12,810 bases of DNA from Candidatus Moranbacteria bacterium UBA2206 (GCA_002328565.1 DCUU01000077.1:1-12810); one strand, 5' to 3'. Positions 3,867-10,207 are shown, numbered from the stretch's first letter. A program made the numbers and translations. The notes: a model not told the origin generated them from the letters alone.

Positions 3867-5984
3867 AGCATGAAGCATGAAGCATGAAGCATTTTTCTCT
3901 GAACATTGCTTAACCTTATCGCTTTGTTTTTTGTTATATGTTTCATGTTTCATGTTATATGATTCAAGCAGATGCTCCGGCACATCCTCCAAAAATCGCG
4001 AAGAAGCATTGATCTGCGTAGAACCAAAAATATTTCGCATACGAGTAAAAAGCAAATAGACTTTTTCCATGGCGCGCGTGATTCCCACATACATAAGTCG
4101 TCTTTCTTCTTCCATTTCACTGTCACTCAACATACTTCTGGAATGTGGCAAAATTCCTTCTTCGAGCCCAGCAATAAACACAATTTTAAATTCCAATCCT
4201 TTAGCGCTATGGAGCGTCATAAGATGCACCGCATCCTTTGCCTGATCAATATTGTCTGTGTCAGAAACTAAAGCTACTTCTTCTAAAAATAATTTCAAGC
4301 CTTCCGCCGGTTCATACTCCTCATATTTTTTAGCTACCGTGAGAAGCTCCCTAACATTTTCATTTCGCATTTCTCCTTCCTCTGTGCCATCCATCAAAAA
4401 TCTTTCATATCCCGATTCGCTATAAATTTTTTGGATAAAATCTGTGAGGGACAATTTTTCCTTGAGCTCTGACATTCGTTTTATAAATTCTGAGAATTTT
4501 ATAATTGCATCCAGCTTTGTATCTTGTATCTTGTAACTTGTATCTTGCGATTGTTTAATTTTAATTCCTACATCTATTAAATTATTTTCATCTAAATGAG
4601 CTATTTTTATCCATTTATTCAATGTGACTTCACCAATCCCGCGTCTTGGTTCATTGATTATTCGCTCCAGCGAAGTTTCATCATTGAAATTATTAATCAC
4701 TCGCAGATACGCAATCATATCTTTGATTTCTTTTCTTTGATAGAATTTTACTCCGCCAATAATTCGGTACGGAATTGAGTTTCGGAGCATCGCTTCTTCA
4801 ATCATTCGAGACTGCGCGTTGGTTCGATAGAGCACTACAAAATCGGAAAACTTTAGTTTTCCGTCCTGAGCGCTTGCCTGCCGATGAGGCAAGGAAGCGA
4901 AGGACCCCATCCTATTACCGCATAACTTCTTTATCTCCTCCACAATAAACTGAGCTTCTTCTTTTTCATCCTCTGCTTCAAAGCTAGACAGCAAATGTCC
5001 GCTCTGGTTATCCGTCCAAATTTTTTTGTCTTTGCGATTAATGTTTTTTGAAATCACACCATAAGCCGCGTCTAAAATATTTTGCGTCGAGCGATAATTT
5101 TGTTCCAACTTGATGACCCGCGCCTCGGGATAATCTTTTTCAAAATCCAAAATATTTTGAATGTTAGCTCCTCGCCAAGAATATATTCCTTGCCAATCAT
5201 CACCCACTACGCACAAATTTTTATATTTCTGCGACAACAATTTCACCAACAAATATTGAGCGCGGTTAGTGTCTTGATATTCGTCCACCATAATATACTC
5301 AAAAAAATTCTGATACTTTTCCAGGATTTCCGGAAATTGCTGAAAAATTTTAACTGTAATCATCAAGATATCATCAAAATCCAAAGCGCCTTGATCTTTC
5401 AATTTTTTTTGATAGTTTAGATAAATTTTAGCCACCATTTCTTCAAAATATCCGCCCACTCCTGCCAAAAATTCCTCCGCACTCTTGAGTTCATTTTTCG
5501 CGTTGGAAATTGCGCCTAGTATTGCTTTCGGTTTGAATTGATCGGTGTTAATCTCCATTTCTTTCATCACTTTTTTCATGAGAGCCAACTGGTCCTGATC
5601 ATCAAAGATGTTAAACGAACTCTTATATCCCACCTTCTCAATCTCATGACGCAAAATCCTCACACAAATCGAATGAAAAGTGCCAACCGTCGGCATTTCA
5701 TAGATTTCAGGAGGTTCGACCTCCATAATGGAGGTCGAACCTCCACGCGCATTACTTAATAGCGAAGCGATTCGCTCTTTCATCTCTCCCGCAGCTTTAT
5801 TAGTAAAAGTCACCGCCAAAATTCTTCTTGAATTAATCTTTTTTTCGCAAATTAAATACGCTACTCGATGAGTAAGTGCCCGTGTTTTCCCTGACCCCGC
5901 TCCCGCTATAATGAGCACCGGCCCTTCCGTAGTCGTCACCGCCTCCCTTTGCGGAGCATTAAGTTTTTCCAATATTTCATGCAT
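3819..5984 (-). CDS. uvrD: UvrD/PcrA-type SF1A DNA helicase, frameshifted near C-terminus
   Basis: An ATP-driven 3'-5' DNA helicase for repair and replication. The core is complete: Walker A GAGSGKT (28-34), motif Ia VTFTNKAAGEM, Walker B VDEYQDT (233-239), motif III GDDWQGIYSWRGA (261-273), motif IV EQNYRS (294-299), motif V LMTLHSAKGLEF (588-599) and motif VI VGITRA (633-638). Motif III has Trp-Gln where UvrD/PcrA usually has Asp-Gln. Four repeat-derived stretches extend the protein: residues 81-92 (palindrome), about 357-374 (palindrome), 478-491 (heptamers) and 675-705 (two heptamer arrays). After about residue 700 the frame leaves the PcrA-like C-terminal domain and ends with an unrelated tail at 3819, giving 721 residues. 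ATG at 5984 is preceded by a weak GAG; a possible TGTGGTAAAAT extended -10 lies ~15 bp before it. Confidence 0.93.
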   Translation of the reverse strand: MHEILEKLNAPQREAVTTTEGPVLIIAGAGSGKTRALTHRVAYLICEKKINSRRILAVTFTNKAAGEMKERIASLLSNARGGSTSIMEVEPPEIYEMPTVGTFHSICVRILRHEIEKVGYKSSFNIFDDQDQLALMKKVMKEMEINTDQFKPKAILGAISNAKNELKSAEEFLAGVGGYFEEMVAKIYLNYQKKLKDQGALDFDDILMITVKIFQQFPEILEKYQNFFEYIMVDEYQDTNRAQYLLVKLLSQKYKNLCVVGDDWQGIYSWRGANIQNILDFEKDYPEARVIKLEQNYRSTQNILDAAYGVISKNINRKDKKIWTDNQSGHLLSSFEAEDEKEEAQFIVEEIKKLCGNRMGSFASLPHRQASAQDGKLKFSDFVVLYRTNAQSRMIEEAMLRNSIPYRIIGGVKFYQRKEIKDMIAYLRVINNFNDETSLERIINEPRRGIGEVTLNKWIKIAHLDENNLIDVGIKIKQSQDTSYKIQDTKLDAIIKFSEFIKRMSELKEKLSLTDFIQKIYSESGYERFLMDGTEEGEMRNENVRELLTVAKKYEEYEPAEGLKLFLEEVALVSDTDNIDQAKDAVHLMTLHSAKGLEFKIVFIAGLEEGILPHSRSMLSDSEMEEERRLMYVGITRAMEKVYLLFTRMRNIFGSTQINASSRFLEDVPEHLLESYNMKHETYNKKQSDKVKQCSEKNASCFMLHALRMVIGYDMRFLGMA
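3864..3891. repeat. Heptamer tandem array TGAAGCA, 4 units
   Basis: One variant unit TAAAGCA (3864-3870) and three exact TGAAGCA units (3871-3891). It lies in the uvrD coding region exactly where the helicase core and the C-terminal domain fall out of frame. Since 7 is not a multiple of 3, each change in unit number changes the frame. Confidence 0.9.
3926..3960. repeat. Heptamer array GTTTCAT/GTTATAT, 5 units
   Basis: Units on the + strand: GTTTTTT (3926), GTTATAT (3933), GTTTCAT (3940), GTTTCAT (3947), GTTATAT (3954). In uvrD it is translated as the low-complexity linker SYNMKHETYNKKQ, 34 bp upstream in the reading direction of the frameshifting array. Confidence 0.8.
4517..4544. repeat. 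Heptamer array TTGTATC, 4 units
   Basis: TTGTATC, TTGTATC, TTGTAAC, TTGTATC (28 nt), trailing into degenerate TTGCGAT. In uvrD it is read as DTSYKIQDTK (about residues 481-490), an insertion in the 2B region; the frame stays open. Confidence 0.85.
4863..4905. repeat. Imperfect palindrome inside uvrD
   Basis: Outer arms GTCCT (4863-4867) / AGGAC (4901-4905), then CGCTT (4871-4875) / AAGCG (4895-4899) and CCT/AGG around a GCCGATG centre; an alternative pairing is CTTGCCT (4873-4879) / AGGCAAG (4887-4893). It is read in frame by uvrD as MGSFASLPHRQASAQDG, just before the conserved FSDFVVLYRTNAQSR segment, where other UvrD proteins have a short loop. Confidence 0.7.
5710..5744. repeat. 35-nt perfect palindrome inside uvrD
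   Basis: GGAGGTTCGACCTCC (5710-5724), a 5-nt loop ATAAT, and the exact inverse complement (5730-5744). Each arm is itself nearly self-complementary (GGAGGT/ACCTCC). On the minus strand it is translated in frame as GGSTSIMEVEPP (residues 81-92), just before the conserved VGTFHSICVRILR segment. Confidence 0.9.
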
Positions 5985-6061
5985 AATAATCTCATTTTAC
6001 CACACTACTTCCTATAGAGCCAAAAACTTGCTAAACTTTCAATTATGTTGTAATGTTAGTT

Positions 6062-6067
6062 TATAAT
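6062..6067 (+). promoter_or_regulatory. Probable -10 box of the rpsO operon
   Basis: A perfect TATAAT with predicted start near 6074. The -35 side is poor (TTTCAA at 6037-6042, 19 bp spacing), so activity rests mainly on the -10 box. The predicted RNA start falls just before the leader structure at 6079. Confidence 0.45.
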
Positions 6068-6078
6068 AATTCTAACTA

Positions 6079-6126
6079 GCCGACACTGGTTTTCCGAGGG
6101 GGAAGTTCTCGCAACGAGTGTTTGGC
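6079..6126 (+). promoter_or_regulatory. Structured rpsO leader, candidate S15 autoregulatory site
   Basis: GCC (6079-6081) pairs with GGC (6124-6126), and ACACT (6083-6087) with AGTGT (6117-6121), forming a closing helix with a small internal bulge. Inside, TTTCC (6091-6095) pairs with GGAAG (6101-6105). CTCG (6108-6111) can pair either with CGAG at 6115-6118 or with CGAG at 6095-6098, allowing alternative folds. A purine-rich GAGGGGGAAG sits in the structure while the start codon itself lacks a close ribosome site. S15 represses its own mRNA through leader structures in several bacteria; a similar role here is inferred. Confidence 0.4.
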
Positions 6127-6136
6127 CGAAAAAACT

Positions 6137-6406
6137 ATGGCTCTAAACGCCAAGCAAAAGCAGAGGGTAACTAAAGAAGTGGCTCGCCACGAAAAGGACA
6201 CGGGTTCTCCGGAATACCAAATCGCCCTTTTCTCAGAACAAATCAAAAAGCTCACTACTCATCTCAAAAAGAATGCTAAGGACTTTCATTCTCGCCGAGG
6301 ACTTCTTAAGATGGTTTCCAAAAGAAAGAAACTAATGGGATACTTACAAAAAACCAACGAAAAAGTCTACAAAACTTTGATCAAAAAATTAGATCTTAAA
6401 GGTTAA
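6137..6406 (+). CDS. rpsO: 30S ribosomal protein S15
   Basis: S15 binds 16S rRNA helices 20-22 and nucleates assembly of the 30S platform. The product of 89 residues has the family length. Conserved stretches include DTGSPEYQIALFSEQI (21-36), HSRRGLLKMVSKRKKLMGYL (51-70) and a C-terminal LIKKLDLKG. I chose ATG at 6137 over the in-frame TTG at 6122 because it gives the standard S15 start (MALNAKQKQ) and exact length; the TTG lies inside the leader helix. It is first in an operon with the NYN gene 6 bp downstream. Confidence 0.96.
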   Translation: MALNAKQKQRVTKEVARHEKDTGSPEYQIALFSEQIKKLTTHLKKNAKDFHSRRGLLKMVSKRKKLMGYLQKTNEKVYKTLIKKLDLKG

Positions 6407-6412
6407 TACTTT

Positions 6413-6910
6413 ATGTCCATATATAAGGAACAACGTGTGGGTGTCTTGGTGGACATTCAAAATCTCTATTATAGCGCCAAAGTTTTGCACAAAAAGAAAG
6501 TTAGCTTTGGACAAATCCTAAAAGATGCCGTCGGAGACAGGAAACTCATCCGCGCTATTGCCTATGGAATCAAAACCCTGGAAGGTCAAGAAGAAAAATT
6601 CTTTGAAGCTTTGGAAAAGGTTGGCTACGAAGTCAAAACCAAGGATCTCCAAATCTTTCCCGGTGGTGCCAAGAAAGGCGACTGGGATGTGGGCATTGCT
6701 ATTGATGCCATTAAAATGTCCAAAAGCTTGGATGTAATTGTGTTAGTCTCTGGTGACGGAGATTACATTCCACTTGTCAAATATATTCAATCCACTACCG
6801 GCTGTCGCGTCGAAGGCATCGCCTTCTCTGAGTCCACCAGTGGAAAACTAGTCGAAGAACTCGATGATTTCATCAACTTGAGCGAGAATAAGAAGAAGTT
6901 TTTGATATAA
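6413..6910 (+). CDS. NYN domain (LabA/DUF88-like) putative ribonuclease
   Basis: A 165-residue protein filled by one NYN/PIN-like nuclease fold. Candidate metal-binding acidic residues occur in the usual order: Asp14 in VGVLVDIQNLY, Asp90/Asp92 in KKGDWDVGIAIDAI (with Asp98), and Asp115/Asp117 in VLVSGDGDYIPLV. NYN proteins are predicted or shown to cut RNA with Mg2+; this specific substrate is unknown. It starts 6 bp after rpsO with AAAGG (6398-6402) about 10 nt before the ATG, so it is surely co-transcribed with S15. With pnp downstream, this suggests RNA processing or decay. There is no membrane segment; likely cytoplasmic. Confidence 0.85.
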   Translation: MSIYKEQRVGVLVDIQNLYYSAKVLHKKKVSFGQILKDAVGDRKLIRAIAYGIKTLEGQEEKFFEALEKVGYEVKTKDLQIFPGGAKKGDWDVGIAIDAIKMSKSLDVIVLVSGDGDYIPLVKYIQSTTGCRVEGIAFSESTSGKLVEELDDFINLSENKKKFLI

Positions 6911-6935
6911 AGTTTAATTAATTTAAAATAAAATT

Positions 6936-7277
6936 ATGGAAACGGGAACTGAACAACCTAAAAAGCAAGCTTCTGAAGCCGAACTTAAAAAAAACGTAGA
7001 GATTTTACCTAAAAAAGAAATGGGGGAAACAGAAAGCAATGAGTATGATACAATGGAAGCAGAAAATATTATCAAAGAAGATGCTGTAAAAATGGCTACT
7101 ATACGCGAAAATATCTCCACAATAAACACTTCGCAAGAATCAACCACTGAAACATCAGCATTAAAAACAAATGAAACAAAAAATTATCCAACAAACGCCT
7201 TGCAAAGATTCACCCTTAGGATGGAAGCAATAAATAAAGGAATTGAAAATGCAATAAGAAACTTATTTAAATCATAA
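6936..7277 (+). CDS. Small hydrophilic hypothetical protein
   Basis: A 113-residue product, not recognised. It is rich in Glu, Lys, Thr and Asn with no hydrophobic span; the first ~85 residues look disordered, while the last 27 (ALQRFTLRMEAINKGIENAI and on) could form an amphipathic basic helix. It lies 25 bp after the NYN gene and directly before a terminator, so it is the last gene of the rpsO transcript. There is no visible Shine-Dalgarno sequence before ATG 6936. Coding status is probable from length and position only. Confidence 0.55.
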   Translation: METGTEQPKKQASEAELKKNVEILPKKEMGETESNEYDTMEAENIIKEDAVKMATIRENISTINTSQESTTETSALKTNETKNYPTNALQRFTLRMEAINKGIENAIRNLFKS

Positions 7278-7294
7278 AAGAAAACGCATTCTGT

Positions 7295-7322
7295 AGGAAC
7301 GGACTAACACTCCGTTCTTTTA
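7295..7322 (+). terminator. Rho-independent terminator of the rpsO operon
   Basis: GAACGGA (7297-7303) pairs with TCCGTTC (7311-7317) around a 7-nt loop and is followed by TTTT. It separates the rpsO operon from pnp. Confidence 0.8.
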
Positions 7323-7334
7323 TTTCCTAAAAAA

Positions 7335-7363
7335 TTGACAAAACCCTGAAAATAAGCTAGGAT
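7335..7363 (+). promoter_or_regulatory. Promoter of pnp
   Basis: TTGACA (7335-7340), 17-bp spacer, TAGGAT (7358-7363). Predicted start near 7370, which leaves an unusually long untranslated leader of about 184 nt before pnp. The leader holds the heptamer array and the hairpin at 7532-7548. Confidence 0.65.
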
Positions 7364-7473
7364 TCAACTACTAAATAGAGTAATTTTAATAATAAATAAA
7401 GCCTTTAATAATGCAAAGATAGACTCAGGTCAAGAATCTTCAAAGAACAAAGCCACAATTTAGAATTTTACCA

Positions 7474-7528
7474 TTTTGAATTTTGAATTGTAGTTTTGAC
7501 TTTTGACTTTTGACTTTTGACTTTTTTT
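7474..7528. repeat. Heptamer array TTTTGAA/TTTTGAC in the pnp leader
   Basis: Two TTTTGAA units (7474-7487), a 6-nt interruption, four exact TTTTGAC units (7494-7521) and a T7 run (7522-7528). The four-unit, 28-nt core has the same size as the arrays in uvrD. It ends only 25 bp before the pnp start codon, so unit number would alter the leader length. Confidence 0.9.
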
Positions 7529-7531
7529 GTC

Positions 7532-7548
7532 ATTAGCGTAAGGCTAAT
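7532..7548 (+). promoter_or_regulatory. Hairpin presenting the pnp ribosome site in its loop
   Basis: ATTAGC (7532-7537) pairs exactly with GCTAAT (7543-7548) around loop GTAAG. The only Shine-Dalgarno-like sequence, TAAGG (7539-7543), lies in the loop and at the stem edge, 10 nt before the ATG at 7554. Confidence 0.5.
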
Positions 7549-7553
7549 ATGCA

Positions 7554-9662
7554 ATGGAACAAAAAAAATGGTCCCTCCAAGTTGGGGGACGGATTTTGGA
7601 AATCGAAACCGGTCTTTTGGCCGGTCAAGCCAACGGCGCTGTGACGGCTCGTTATGGCGACACAGTAGTGCTTGCCACGGCTGTAATGAGTAAATCTGCC
7701 TCACGCATCAGTGGATATTTTCCCTTGATGGTGGATTTTGAAGAAAGATACTATGCCGCGGGAAAAATCAAAGGTTCAAGATTCATCAAACGAGAAGGCC
7801 GACCAAGTGACGACGCAATTTTATCCGGTCGCGCAGTTGATCGAACCATCCGCCCACTTTTCAACTCTCGAATGAGAAATGATGTACAAGTAGTTTGTAC
7901 TGTTTTGTCATATGACGGTGAAAATGATCCGGATGTAGTTGCAATTATCGCTGCCAGCGCCGCTCTTTCCATTTCCAACATTCCTTGGAATGGACCGGTG
8001 TCAGCTGTTCGCGTAGGAAAAGTTGGAGAAGAACTAATTTTGAACCCAATAAACGGAGAATTAACCGACGGCTCACTTGATCTTCTCGTCAGCGGAACAC
8101 AAGACAAAATCAATATGATTGAATGTGCTTCCAAAGAAGTGCCAGAAAGTGAAATGATTGAAGCTATCAAATTTGCCCATGAAGCAATTGGAAAAATCTC
8201 AGAATTTGTTGGACAAATTCAAAAAGAAATTGGAAAAGAAAAGTCTGAGCCAGCACTCGTCAAAGGAACAGAGGAATTTGAAAGTAAAATCAAAGAAATG
8301 CTTTTGTCAGAAGGTCTAGCTGAAGCCCTTTATGACAAAGACAAACAAGTTATCGAAGAAAAAACCAAAGCCATCGGTGAAAAAATTTCTACTTTCATCA
8401 AAGAAACTTATCCAGAAAGTTTTGACAAACTCAAAGAAATAGCTGACATCGTTTCTGAAGAAGTGTCCGATGAAATTGTGCATCAAAATATCTTGGAAAA
8501 AGAAATGCGACCAGATGGCAGAAAACTTGATGAAATTCGCCACATTGAATGCAAAGTAGGAATTTTGCCACGCACTCATGGCACCGGACTTTTCACTCGT
8601 GGAGAAACTCAAGCCCTCACAGTGACGACACTTGGCGCTCCCGGAGCAGAACAAATAATTGACACCATGGAAGTAGATACTAAAAAGAGATACATTCATT
8701 ATTATAACTTTCCGCCATACAGCGTGGGAGAAGTGCGACCAATGCGAGGCCCAGGACGACGGGAAATTGGCCACGGCGCACTCGCCGAAAAAGCCCTCGT
8801 GCCGGTTTTACCTTCTAAGGATGAATTTCCCTACACAATTTTGCTTATGAGTGAAACACTTTCTTCAAACGGATCTTCCTCGATGGCTTCTACTTGCGGT
8901 TCTACTCTTTCTCTTATGAACGCCGGTGTACCAATCAAACGCCCAGTCAGTGGAATTGCCATGGGAATTATCGTTGATCAAAAGGATAATCAAAAATTCA
9001 AAGTCCTAACTGACATCCAAGGACTTGAAGATCACTACGGCGACATGGACTTCAAAGCAGCTGGAACAAGCGAGGGAATAACTGCTCTGCAAATGGATGT
9101 GAAACTAGACGGCGTGACTATTCCAATGCTTGAGGCCGTTCTCATTCAATCTCAAAAGAATCGCATAGAAATTTTGGAAAAAATCACAGCTACTATCGCT
9201 GTTCCAAATCCAGAGATGTCCCAATATGCTCCACGCATTATCGTTATGCATATCAATCCTGATAAAATTAGAAATGTTATCGGCACAGGTGGAAAAATTA
9301 TCAACGAGATAATTGACGAAACTGGCGTAGAAATCGACATCGAAGACGATGGTTCAGTTTTCATAACTTCTGTTGACAAGCAATCCGCTGAAAAAGCCCA
9401 AGAATGGATCAACAACCTGACCCGCGAAGTCAAAGCCGGCGAAATTTTCCAAGCTAAAGTAGTGAAAATTATGGCTTTTGGTGCTTTCGTCGAACTTCTC
9501 CCAGGACAAGATGGTCTAATCCACGTATCTGAAATTGCCGATAAACGTGTAGAAAACGTAGAAGACTACTTGAAAGTTGGACAAATTGTTCCGGTACGCG
9601 TCAAAGAAATTGACGCTCAAGGAAAGATTAGTCTTACTATGAAGAATGTGAATAGGGAATAA
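7554..9662 (+). CDS. pnp: Polyribonucleotide nucleotidyltransferase (PNPase)
   Basis: A phosphorolytic 3'-5' exoribonuclease that degrades RNA to nucleoside diphosphates as a homotrimer. The 702 residues match the usual ~700. Domain order: first RNase PH domain about 10-140, helical linker about 145-310, second RNase PH domain from EMRPDGRKLDEIRHIE (317 on) to about 545, KH domain about 562-620 with GXXG loop GTGG (567-570), and S1 domain about 628-698 (FGAFVELLPGQDGLIHVSEI). The catalytic acidic set corresponding to E. coli Asp486, Asp492 and Lys494 is present as Asp493, Asp499 and Lys501 in LEDHYGDMDFKAAGT; FTRGETQ (347-353) is also typical. ATG 7554 fits the family start and follows the TAAGG hairpin. 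It has its own promoter, although it lies in the classic neighbourhood of rpsO; leader control is likely. Confidence 0.97.
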   Translation: MEQKKWSLQVGGRILEIETGLLAGQANGAVTARYGDTVVLATAVMSKSASRISGYFPLMVDFEERYYAAGKIKGSRFIKREGRPSDDAILSGRAVDRTIRPLFNSRMRNDVQVVCTVLSYDGENDPDVVAIIAASAALSISNIPWNGPVSAVRVGKVGEELILNPINGELTDGSLDLLVSGTQDKINMIECASKEVPESEMIEAIKFAHEAIGKISEFVGQIQKEIGKEKSEPALVKGTEEFESKIKEMLLSEGLAEALYDKDKQVIEEKTKAIGEKISTFIKETYPESFDKLKEIADIVSEEVSDEIVHQNILEKEMRPDGRKLDEIRHIECKVGILPRTHGTGLFTRGETQALTVTTLGAPGAEQIIDTMEVDTKKRYIHYYNFPPYSVGEVRPMRGPGRREIGHGALAEKALVPVLPSKDEFPYTILLMSETLSSNGSSSMASTCGSTLSLMNAGVPIKRPVSGIAMGIIVDQKDNQKFKVLTDIQGLEDHYGDMDFKAAGTSEGITALQMDVKLDGVTIPMLEAVLIQSQKNRIEILEKITATIAVPNPEMSQYAPRIIVMHINPDKIRNVIGTGGKIINEIIDETGVEIDIEDDGSVFITSVDKQSAEKAQEWINNLTREVKAGEIFQAKVVKIMAFGAFVELLPGQDGLIHVSEIADKRVENVEDYLKVGQIVPVRVKEIDAQGKISLTMKNVNRE

Positions 9663-9672
9663 TCTTAAGAAC

Positions 9673-9733
9673 TGTCATGCTGAACTTGTTTCAGTATCCC
9701 ATCTTTAGATCCTGAAACAAGTTCAGGATGACA
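9673..9733. repeat. BIME-like palindromic element, most intact copy
   Basis: The left arm starts TGTCATGCTGAACTTG, the right arm ends with the near-perfect inverse complement (to GATGACA at 9733), separated by about 8 nt. Each arm can also fold alone (CCTGAA..TTCAGG). It lies between the pnp stop codon and the terminator. Confidence 0.75.
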
Positions 9734-9749
9734 ATTGAGTGAAAAATTT

Positions 9750-9788
9750 AAAAAGCGGAGGTGATGCAATAATCACACTCCGCTTTTT
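9750..9788. terminator. Strong bidirectional terminator between pnp and the convergent gene
   Basis: AAAAAGCGGAG (9750-9760) pairs with CTCCGCTTTTT (9778-9788), extended by GTGAT/ATCAC around a 6-nt loop with one bulged A. The A and T runs on both sides let it stop pnp (+) and the gene ending at 9801 (-). Confidence 0.9.
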
Positions 9789-9800
9789 GGTTGTTGTTAG

Positions 9801-10139
9801 CTATTCCTCCGTAAGAGCTTCCCTAATTATTTTTTGAAGGTTAGTTGGAGTTTGAAGCTTATAACCCAAACTACTCCAATCCACAATATCACCATCTTTC
9901 ATAGCACCAGCACCATTTGGTGATATAGGAATATTGAAACTTATCGGATAGCGTGGATCCCCAGGAATAAGCCCCTCTTTCATTCCATCTTCGGCCAAGT
10001 TTTGATGATTTGTAATGCCTGACGCAACCAAAATTATCTCCCTATCTTCTATTTTCCAATAAAGAAATTTCCAAACTTCTTTCCGAAAATCTTTTGAATA
10101 TTTTTCAAATTTATCTCTTCTCAAAATATAAATTTTCAT
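9801..10139 (-). CDS. Hypothetical protein, divergent from TrmB-like regulator
   Basis: A 112-residue product, not recognised. The N-terminal half is basic and aromatic (FRKEVWKFLYWKIEDREIIL); the second half is Gly/Pro/Asp-rich (EGLIPGDPRYPISFNIPISP, GAGAMKDGDIVDW). No signal peptide or membrane span is apparent, so it is probably cytoplasmic. ATG at 10139 is chosen over ATG at 10145 because AAGGAG (10153-10148) is 8 nt before the former and only 2 nt before the latter. It has its own near-consensus promoter (10236-10208), a leader hairpin (10170-10206) and a strong terminator. Sharing a regulatory region with a TrmB-like gene suggests it is that regulator's target; this is inference. Confidence 0.75.
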   Translation of the reverse strand: MKIYILRRDKFEKYSKDFRKEVWKFLYWKIEDREIILVASGITNHQNLAEDGMKEGLIPGDPRYPISFNIPISPNGAGAMKDGDIVDWSSLGYKLQTPTNLQKIIREALTEE

Positions 10140-10147
10140 AATCATTT

Positions 10148-10153
10148 CTCCTT
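10148..10153 (-). promoter_or_regulatory. Shine-Dalgarno site that decides the start at 10139
   Basis: The minus strand reads AAGGAG with 8 nt to ATG 10139 and only 2 nt to the upstream in-frame ATG 10145, so MKIYILRRDK is the likely N-terminus. Confidence 0.7.
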
Positions 10154-10169
10154 TTTAAGGAACATTACT

Positions 10170-10206
10170 GTTTGTTTTTCTGAGGCCATTCCTCATCCTG
10201 ACAAAC
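10170..10206 (-). promoter_or_regulatory. Two-step leader hairpin of the divergent small gene
   Basis: On the minus strand GTTTGT (10206-10201) pairs with ACAAAC (10175-10170) and, after a 5-nt internal loop on each side, TGAGG pairs with CCTCA (10195-10191 with 10185-10181) around a 5-nt loop. It occupies the first part of the predicted transcript. It has no T-run, so it is not a terminator. Confidence 0.45.
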
Positions 10207-10207
10207 C

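Noticed and set aside
6122..6136. TTG start for S15 at 6122
   Set aside because: It would add five residues not found in the family, and it lies in the leader helix; ATG 6137 gives the standard 89-residue protein.
7468..7704. - strand ORF of 78 residues across the pnp start
   Set aside because: It lies antisense to pnp and its leader; the KKVKSQKSKVKTT tail is just the heptamer array in translation.
8316..8774. 152-residue - strand ORF inside pnp
   Set aside because: Antisense shadow of the conserved PNPase coding sequence, with no ribosome site or family resemblance.
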